Shown here piece after piece: positions 58,392-64,000 of a DNA stretch of 64,000 nt (the stretch's first letter is position 1; each line of letters begins with the position of its first letter). The notes beneath the pieces are model-generated. The model saw nothing but the letters and a program-made list of their open reading frames with translations, did no database searches and was not told the DNA's origin. Origin of the DNA: Clavibacter michiganensis subsp. insidiosus (GTDB taxonomy: Bacteria > Actinomycetota > Actinomycetes > Actinomycetales > Microbacteriaceae); contig NZ_MZMO01000001.1 of NCBI RefSeq assembly GCF_002240565.1, positions 868,001 to 932,000 of the forward strand, given 5' to 3'. A program made the translations under genes and the position numbers.

Positions 58392-59427
58392 ACGGATCGC
58401 TAGCGTGACCCGTCGTCGTCCGGCGGCCTTCCCGACGGATCCGACCCTCCAGTCTGCCGCCTCCCCGGGGCGCTCTGCGCGCGCGTCGGCGAGCACGAGC
58501 GCCGCGCGGCCGTCGGCGAACGTCGGGCTGTCGGAGGCCTCGCCCCGGGCCAGGCGGATGAAGGCGCGCAGCTCGGCGACGTACGCGGCGGCGTAGCGCT
58601 CCAGGAAGAAGTCCTGGTAGGGCGGCTTGCCCTCGACGCTCGCGGCGGTCGAGACGCTCACGAGGCTCGTGAGCGCGTTCGCCACCTGCAGGGATCCGCG
58701 CGAGCCGAACGTCTCGATCTGCTGGTCGTAGCCCACGGCCCTGTGCCGTGAGCTCGTGATGACCACGAGCGCGCCGGTGGACGCGCGGAGCGTCACGACC
58801 GCGGTGTCGAAGTCGCCGTGCTCGCGGGCGCCGGGGTCGAACGCGGTGGATCCGGTCGCCTGCGAGCGTGAGCCCCACGTCGACGGCGTCGAGGAAGCGG
58901 TCGATCTCCGCGGGCGACTCCACGAACGTGCCCGCGTGGTGGTGGAAGGTCGGCTCGAAGCCCGCGGCGCGCGTGATCTCCGCGGCCCGCGCGGTGTTGC
59001 GGACGAGGCGCGACCACGCGGCGTCGTCGAGCGGGTCGGCCTCGGCGCCGCGGCCGGGGGCGGCGGCGCGGGTCGTGGATCCGGCGTCGGCGAGCGTCGG
59101 CAGCGGCAGGCGCGCGGGTCCGGCCTCGGCCGCCTTCGGGAAGACGCGCAGCGGCGCCTCGAGCTCGGGCAGGGTCGCCGCGAAGGCATCGTCGTCGGAG
59201 AGGGGCAGCTGGATCCAGCCGCCGGCGAGCTCGAGGCCCGCGCCCGCGAGCCGGTCGCGCAGCTCGCGGCCGCGCCCGAGGTAGCCGACGGGCCCCAGGT
59301 CGATCCCCGCGTACCCGGTCTCGACCAGCGCCTCCACCATGTCGTCGGGCGTGACGACCTCGGCGCCCTCGGGCGTCAGCTCGAACACCCCGAAGCGCAC
59401 GGGGGCGCCGGCGACGGTCACCCTCAC
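58374..59427 (-). pseudogene. chimeric remnant: sugar isomerase/epimerase N-terminus joined to Gfo/Idh/MocA C-terminus
   Basis: From GTG 59427 (or 59421) the frame encodes the first 180 or so residues of a TIM-barrel sugar-phosphate isomerase/epimerase (VRFGVFELTPEGAEVV to FHHHAGTFVESPAEIDRFL, then DVGLTL). At about 58857-58872 sense moves to another frame encoding the C-terminal domain of a myo-inositol-dehydrogenase-like protein (FDPGAREHGDFDTAVVTL, YDQQIETFGSRGSLQVAN, FFLERYAAAYVAELRAF). The C-terminal barrel half and the Rossmann domain are both missing. A deletion of roughly 0.9 kb fusing two adjacent genes out of frame explains this. Confidence 0.8.
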
Positions 59428-59726
59428 GCGGCGGATCCCGTCGGGTGGGCCGTCACGGCAGCGCGGGGAGCGGGGGTGGTGCGGGTCTGGACCATGCGTC
59501 GTCGCACCGCTCCTCGTAGCCGACGGGCGGATATTTGTCCTGACGACAGTACGTGGCAGCGGTCCTCCGCCACGGTCCCCGACGCCCCGATGCGTCGTTC
59601 CGCGTCGAGCGCATGACGAGCCGGTGACGATCCGGTTGCGGCCCGCCGCCCGCGGCCGCGCCCGGCCTACGCTCGACGGGAGATCCCCCGTGCGGGGGAA
59701 CCCGCGACGCCGAGGGGGACGACGCC
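59428..59726. other. 299-base intergenic region between divergent genes
   Basis: It holds TGTC-CTGAC-GACA (59536-59548), which resembles the half-sites of the operator at 58370 and could be a second site upstream of the chimeric gene. CGAGGGGGAC before the nuclease ATG may be its ribosome-binding site. No gene is seen. Confidence 0.4.
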
Positions 59727-61862
59727 ATGACCGAGACCGACACCGCATCCGCATCCCGGGGGCGCGCACCGGGATCGCTTCGCCGCGTCGCCCGCCCGCT
59801 CGCCGTCGGGACCGCCCTGGCCCTCGGCCTCTCCGCGCTCGTCGCGTCGCCCGCCGAGGCCGCGACCGTCGCGATCGCCGACGTGCAGGGCACCGGCAGC
59901 GCGACGCCGTTCGCCGGCCGCGTCGTCACGGTCGAGGGCGTCGTCACCGCCGACTACCGCGGGGCGAGCGGCTACGCGGGGATCGTGATCCAGACCCGGG
60001 GCTCGGGCGGCGCCACCGACGCGACGCCGGGCGCCTCCGACGGGATCTTCGTCTACCTCGCGAGCGCCGACCCGTCCGTGGCGATCGGCGACCTCGTCCG
60101 CGTCACCGGCACCGCGTCGGAGCGCCAGGGCCAGACCCAGCTCGCCGCGACCGCGACCGACCTCGTCGAGGCGGGCGTCGGCGTGCCCGACGCCACCCCG
60201 CTGCCCGACACCCTCCGCGGCGCCGACCGCGAGTCGCTCGAGAGCATGCTCGTCACGCCCACGGGCGACTATCGCGTCGGATCCGCGCACCAGCTCGACA
60301 CGTACGGCACGCTCTGGCTGAGCGCCGGCGCCGACCTGCCCGTGAAGGCCACCGACGTCGTGCGCCCGGGCGCCGAGGCCGACCGGATCGCCGCCGACAA
60401 CCGCGCGCGCCGGCTCCTCCTCGACGACGGCTACGACATCCAGCTCACCAACGCCGCCTACCCCGCGGGCGCGACGCAGCCGTACTACTCGGCCGACCGC
60501 GTGGTGCGCAACGGCGACGTCCCCGTCTTCCCGACCACGCCCTACGTGCTCGCCTACGGCTTCGACGACTGGCGCCTCCAGCCCACGACGCCCGTCACGT
60601 CGCTCGACGCCGCTGGCCGCGTGCCGACCTTCACGAGCGGGAACCCGCGCCCCGCGTCCTCGCCCGAGGTCGGCGGCGACGTCCGCATCGCCGGGTTCAA
60701 CGTCCTCAACTACTTCACGACGCTCGGGGAGCGCGGCGCCGCCACCGCGGACGAGTTCCGGAAGCAGCGCGCCAAGATCGTCACCGCCATCACCGGCCTC
60801 GACGCGCAGGTCGTGACGCTCATGGAGATCGAGAACTCGACCCGCTTCGGCGAGCCCGCGGACACCGCCACGGCCGACCTCGTGCGCGGCCTCAACGACG
60901 CCGCCGGGAAGCGGGTCTGGGACTACGTGCGCACGCCCGCCGCGCTCGCGTCGACCCCGACCGACGAGATCCAGAACGCGATCATCTACCGCACCGACGC
61001 CGTCACGCCGGTCGGGGCGGCGGCCACGCAGAGCGACGAGACGGTGTGGGGCAACGCCCGCGAGCCCATCGCGCAGTCGTTCCGCGGCGGCGACCGGACG
61101 TTCACGGTGGTCGCGAACCACCTCAAGTCGAAGTCGGGATCCGGCACGCAGCCGGCCGACGGCCAGGGCTTCTTCAACGCCGACCGGGTCGCGCAGGCGA
61201 AGGCCGTCGCGCGCTTCGCGTCGGAGCTGCAGGCGTCGAGCGGATCCGACCTCCTCTACCTGCTCGGCGACTTCAACGCCTACTCCGAGGAGGACCCGAT
61301 CCAGGCCCTCCGCGACGCCGGCTTCGTCGACCTCGTGGCCGCGAAGGCGCCCGGCGAGCGCACCTACTCCTTCGACGGCGAGGTCGGATCCCTCGACCAC
61401 GTGCTCGCGACCCGCGCCGGAGCCGCGCGTGTCACGGGCGTCGGGGTGTGGGACATCAACGCGCCCGAGTGGGCGGCGCGCGAGTACGGCGGGGCCGCGA
61501 CCGACGGATCCAGCGCCTTCCGCTCCAGCGACCACGACCCCGTCAAGGTGGGCCTCGACACGATCCGCGACGCGTCGACCCTCGTCGGGTACGCCGACCG
61601 CCTGCTCGTCCGCAGCGGGCAGGGCGTGGAGTACTCCGTGCGGCTGCAGGCGGGCGGCGCTCCCGTCACCGGCCGCGTGCAGGTCCTCGACCGGGGTCGC
61701 GCGATCACCTCCGTCGACGTCACGGCGGACGACGCCGGCCGCGCGACCGTCACGCTGCCGCGGCTCTCCCGCGGGATCCACCTCATCACCGCGAGCTACG
61801 CGGGCGACTCCGGGGCGACGGCGTCGAGCACCGTCTGGCCGTCGATCGTCCTCGTCTGGTAG
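59727..61862 (+). CDS. secreted ExeM/NucH-type extracellular endonuclease
   Basis: A 711-residue exported nuclease. The signal peptide ends PAEAA (about residue 45). An OB-fold-like lamin/nuclease N-terminal part (VEGVVTADYRG, GIVIQTRG) is followed by an endonuclease/exonuclease/phosphatase domain with IAGFNVLNYF, VTLMEIENSTRF, LLGDFNAYSEEDP and SSDHDPVKVGL, which give the catalytic Asn, Glu, Asp and His. The last 90 residues form a bacterial Ig-like domain (from YADRLLVRSGQGVEYSV). It probably degrades extracellular DNA for nutrients. Confidence 0.92.
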   Translation: MTETDTASASRGRAPGSLRRVARPLAVGTALALGLSALVASPAEAATVAIADVQGTGSATPFAGRVVTVEGVVTADYRGASGYAGIVIQTRGSGGATDATPGASDGIFVYLASADPSVAIGDLVRVTGTASERQGQTQLAATATDLVEAGVGVPDATPLPDTLRGADRESLESMLVTPTGDYRVGSAHQLDTYGTLWLSAGADLPVKATDVVRPGAEADRIAADNRARRLLLDDGYDIQLTNAAYPAGATQPYYSADRVVRNGDVPVFPTTPYVLAYGFDDWRLQPTTPVTSLDAAGRVPTFTSGNPRPASSPEVGGDVRIAGFNVLNYFTTLGERGAATADEFRKQRAKIVTAITGLDAQVVTLMEIENSTRFGEPADTATADLVRGLNDAAGKRVWDYVRTPAALASTPTDEIQNAIIYRTDAVTPVGAAATQSDETVWGNAREPIAQSFRGGDRTFTVVANHLKSKSGSGTQPADGQGFFNADRVAQAKAVARFASELQASSGSDLLYLLGDFNAYSEEDPIQALRDAGFVDLVAAKAPGERTYSFDGEVGSLDHVLATRAGAARVTGVGVWDINAPEWAAREYGGAATDGSSAFRSSDHDPVKVGLDTIRDASTLVGYADRLLVRSGQGVEYSVRLQAGGAPVTGRVQVLDRGRAITSVDVTADDAGRATVTLPRLSRGIHLITASYAGDSGATASSTVWPSIVLVW

Positions 61863-61947
61863 CCGCCCGCCGCACGCGGAATGCACGGGCCGCGCGCCCG
61901 GTTGCACCCCGAGACCGCACGAACCGAGCACGAGAAGAGGACGCACC

Positions 61948-62349
61948 ATGGCCACCACCGAGCTGACCGCCGAGAACTTCGAGAGCATCGTCGACTCCAA
62001 CGGCATCGTCGTCGTCGACTTCTGGGCCGACTGGTGCGGCCCCTGCAAGCAGTTCGCGCCCGTCTTCGACAAGTCGAGCGAGAAGCACGCCGACATCGTC
62101 CACGGCAAGGTCGACACCGAGGCGCAGCAGTTCCTGGCGCAGCAGGCGAACATCTCCGCCATCCCGACGCTCATGATCTTCAAGGACCAGACGCTGATCT
62201 TCAGCCAGGCCGGCGCGCTGCCCGCCCCGGCGCTGGAGTCGCTCATCGAGGAGGTGCGCGCCGTCGACGTGGCCGCCCTCAAGGAGCAGGCCGCCGCCGA
62301 GGCCGCGCAGGCCACGCCCGGCGCGAGCGCCGACCCCACCGCGATCTGA
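61948..62349 (+). CDS. thioredoxin-like protein
   Basis: A 133-residue cytoplasmic thioredoxin-fold protein. The active site is [11 protein letters not shown], the cis-Pro segment [11 protein letters not shown] short Ala-rich C-terminal extension (about 25 residues) follows the fold. GAAGAGGACGC lies upstream of the ATG. It reduces disulfides; it is monocistronic, with a terminator directly downstream. Confidence 0.92.
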   Translation: MATTELTAENFESIVDSNGIVVVDFWADWCGPCKQFAPVFDKSSEKHADIVHGKVDTEAQQFLAQQANISAIPTLMIFKDQTLIFSQAGALPAPALESLIEEVRAVDVAALKEQAAAEAAQATPGASADPTAI

Positions 62350-62371
62350 CCCGCGCCTGATCCGCGCCGTG

Positions 62372-62398
62372 CGGCCCCTCCCCATCAAGGAGGGGCCG
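62372..62398 (+). terminator. terminator after the thioredoxin-like gene
   Basis: CGGCCCCTCC-CCATCAA-GGAGGGGCCG is a perfect 10-bp stem with a 7-base loop. Confidence 0.8.
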
Positions 62399-62448
62399 TA
62401 CGCGTCCCCACGGTCCTCCTCCCCGCCGCCCGCCGACCGGCCCCCGGA

Positions 62449-62454
62449 TACGAT
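62449..62454 (+). promoter_or_regulatory. -10 element of recQ, leaderless spacing
   Basis: TACGAT ends seven bases before the recQ ATG and no Shine-Dalgarno sequence is present. Confidence 0.5.
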
Positions 62455-62461
62455 TGCCCCG

Positions 62462-64000
62462 ATGACCTCCACCCCTCCCGCCCCCGCCGGATCCGTCGCG
62501 TCCGGCACCGCCCTGGCACCCGCCCTCGAGCGCCTCGGCACGGTGTTCGGGTACGACGCCTTCCGCGGCGACCAGCAGGAGATCGTCGAGCACGTCATCG
62601 GCGGCGGCGACGCGCTCGTGCTCATGCCCACGGGCGGCGGCAAGTCGCTCTGCTACCAGATCCCGAGCCTCGTCCGCGAGGGCACCGGCGTCGTCATCTC
62701 CCCGCTCATCGCCCTGATGCAGGACCAGGTCGACGCCCTCCGCGCCGTCGGCGTCCGGGCCGCGTTCCTCAACTCCACGCAGGACCTCGAGACGAGCCGC
62801 GAGGTCGAGCGCGCGCTCCTCGACGGCGACCTCGACCTGCTCTACCTCGCGCCCGAGCGCCTCATCCTCGACCGGATGGGCCGCCTCCTCGACGAGGCCC
62901 GCATCGCCCTCTTCGCCATCGACGAGGCGCACTGCGTCTCCCAGTGGGGCCACGACTTCCGCAAGGACTACCTCGCGCTGTCGATGCTGCAGGAGCGCTG
63001 GCCGGAGGTCCCGCGCATCGCGCTCACCGCCACGGCCAACGAGGCCACGCACGCCGACATCACCGCGCGCCTGGGCCTCCAGGACGCGCGCCACTTCGTC
63101 TCCTCGTTCGACCGCCCGAACATCCGCTACCGCATCGTCCCCAAGGCCGAGCCGCGCAAGCAGCTGGTCGACCTCATCCGCAACGAGCACGCGGGCGACG
63201 CCGGCATCGTCTACTGCCTGAGCCGCAAGACCGTCGAGCAGACGGCCGAGGCGCTGAACAAGCAGGGCATCACCGCGCTGCCGTACCACGCGGGCCTCGA
63301 CGCGGCCGTCCGCCAGCGCAACCAGGCGCGCTTCCTCCGCGAGGACGGCATCGTGATGTGCGCCACCATCGCGTTCGGCATGGGCATCGACAAGCCCGAC
63401 GTGCGCTTCGTCGCCCACATCGACCTGCCGAAGTCCATCGAGGGCTACTACCAGGAGACCGGGCGCGCGGGCCGCGACGGCCTCCCTTCCACCGCCTGGC
63501 TGGCCTACGGCCTGCAGGACGTGGTGCAGCAGCGCCGCATGATCGACCAGTCCGAGGGCGATGCGCAGCACCGCCGCCGGCTCTCCCAGCACCTCGACGC
63601 GATGCTCGCGCTGTGCGAGACGGTCGGCTGCCGACGCGTGCAGCTCCTGCGCTACTTCGGGGAGGAGACGGGACCGTGCGGCAACTGCGACACGTGCCTC
63701 GAGCCCGTCGAGACGTGGGACGCCACGGTGCCGTCGCAGAAGCTGCTGTCCACGATCGTGCGGCTGCAGCGCGAGCGGAACCAGCGCTTCGGGGCGGCGC
63801 ACCTCATCGACATCCTGCTCGGCAACGAGACCGACCGCGTCCGCCAGCAGGGGCACGACCAGCTCGCCACCTTCGGCATCGGCGGCGAGCTCACCGACGT
63901 GCAGTGGCGCGGCGTCGTCCGCCAGCTCCTCGCGCAGGGCCTCCTCGGCGTGAGCGACGACGTCTACGGCACGCTCGTCATCACCGCGGGCAGCGGCGAC
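62462..64000 (+). CDS. recQ: ATP-dependent DNA helicase RecQ (partial, runs off the window)
   Basis: The first 513 residues of a RecQ helicase. The helicase core shows motif 0 ([12 protein letters not shown]), Walker A ([12 protein letters not shown]), DEAH-type Walker B ([17 protein letters not shown]) and motif VI ([12 protein letters not shown]). The zinc-binding RecQ-Ct region follows ([23 protein letters not shown], here split), then the winged-helix start. Any HRDC domain would lie beyond the window. It unwinds DNA in recombination and repair. Confidence 0.95.
   Translation, partial: MTSTPPAPAGSVASGTALAPALERLGTVFGYDAFRGDQQEIVEHVIGGGDALVLMPTGGGKSLCYQIPSLVREGTGVVISPLIALMQDQVDALRAVGVRAAFLNSTQDLETSREVERALLDGDLDLLYLAPERLILDRMGRLLDEARIALFAIDEAHCVSQWGHDFRKDYLALSMLQERWPEVPRIALTATANEATHADITARLGLQDARHFVSSFDRPNIRYRIVPKAEPRKQLVDLIRNEHAGDAGIVYCLSRKTVEQTAEALNKQGITALPYHAGLDAAVRQRNQARFLREDGIVMCATIAFGMGIDKPDVRFVAHIDLPKSIEGYYQETGRAGRDGLPSTAWLAYGLQDVVQQRRMIDQSEGDAQHRRRLSQHLDAMLALCETVGCRRVQLLRYFGEETGPCGNCDTCLEPVETWDATVPSQKLLSTIVRLQRERNQRFGAAHLIDILLGNETDRVRQQGHDQLATFGIGGELTDVQWRGVVRQLLAQGLLGVSDDVYGTLVITAGSGD

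Noticed and set aside
58285-59769. A 494-codon frame as one intact oxidoreductase/isomerase gene
   Set aside because: Sense switches frame at about 58860; the rest of this frame is Arg-rich nonsense while the adjacent frame encodes a clear IolG-like C-terminus.

Overview
The window looks like chromosomal DNA of a very high-GC actinobacterium, most likely Clavibacter or a close relative in the Microbacteriaceae. The support is base composition (roughly 70-75% G+C by eye), frequent GTG starts, a ClgR-type box upstream of clpC, leaderless -10/ATG spacing, and the kinds of protein families present. No database search was possible, so the genus is an inference. Almost all of the window is tightly packed coding sequence.

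Layout. 1-6.3 kb: end of a membrane protein, a small membrane protein, clpC, an epimerase/aldo-keto reductase pair, and rplJ-rplL with an L10 leader. 6.4-9.9 kb: a LuxR-type regulator and a MarR-MFS pair. 9.9-14.7 kb: a LacI regulator and an alpha-glucoside-type ABC importer (binding protein plus two permeases, no ATPase) joined by a shared palindromic operator. 14.8-21.9 kb: an ABC exporter, a DUF3105/DUF305 pair, cystathionine beta-synthase plus a gamma-synthase/lyase, and RNase HI with a possible ribbon-helix-helix tail. 22-31.3 kb: an L-arabinose regulon (LacI-type AraR, araB-araD-araA, then a chvE-mmsA-mmsB sugar ABC importer). 31.3-34.2 kb: a small lower-GC islet flanked by a duplicated xylA 3' end and terminator, then full xylA. 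34.4-43.7 kb: beta-glucosidase, acetyltransferase, MarR, LysR with a divergent class V aminotransferase, a Bcr/CflA-type MFS exporter, an acyltransferase-like membrane protein, a phosphotransferase and a PH-like membrane protein. 43.8-45.7 kb: a second lower-GC islet next to tRNA-Ser(GGA), flanked by a 34-bp exact repeat that includes the tRNA 3' end. 45.8-48.5 kb: a large LuxR regulator. 48.95-50.02 kb: an IS481-family insertion sequence. 50-59.4 kb: a carbohydrate cluster (FCD-type GntR, triosephosphate-isomerase paralogue, RpiB paralogue, DhaK-DhaL fusion kinase, UTRA-type GntR, single-domain ATPase/permease/binding-protein importer, and a chimeric oxidoreductase/isomerase pseudogene), best read as tetrulose (threitol/erythritol/erythrulose) use. 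59.7-64 kb: extracellular nuclease, thioredoxin-like protein and the start of recQ.

How it fits together. Much of the window serves plant-type carbohydrates: alpha-glucosides, arabinose, xylose, beta-glucosides and probably tetritols, each with a local regulator and recognisable operators. The most unusual part is the pair of islets. Each sits at the 3' end of a resident gene (xylA, tRNA-Ser), is flanked by direct repeats of that end, and carries a signal-peptide protein whose C-terminal region has four cysteines with the pattern C-X7/10-C-X19-C-X16/20-C. One copy ends in a seven-unit heptanucleotide repeat and the other is frameshifted.
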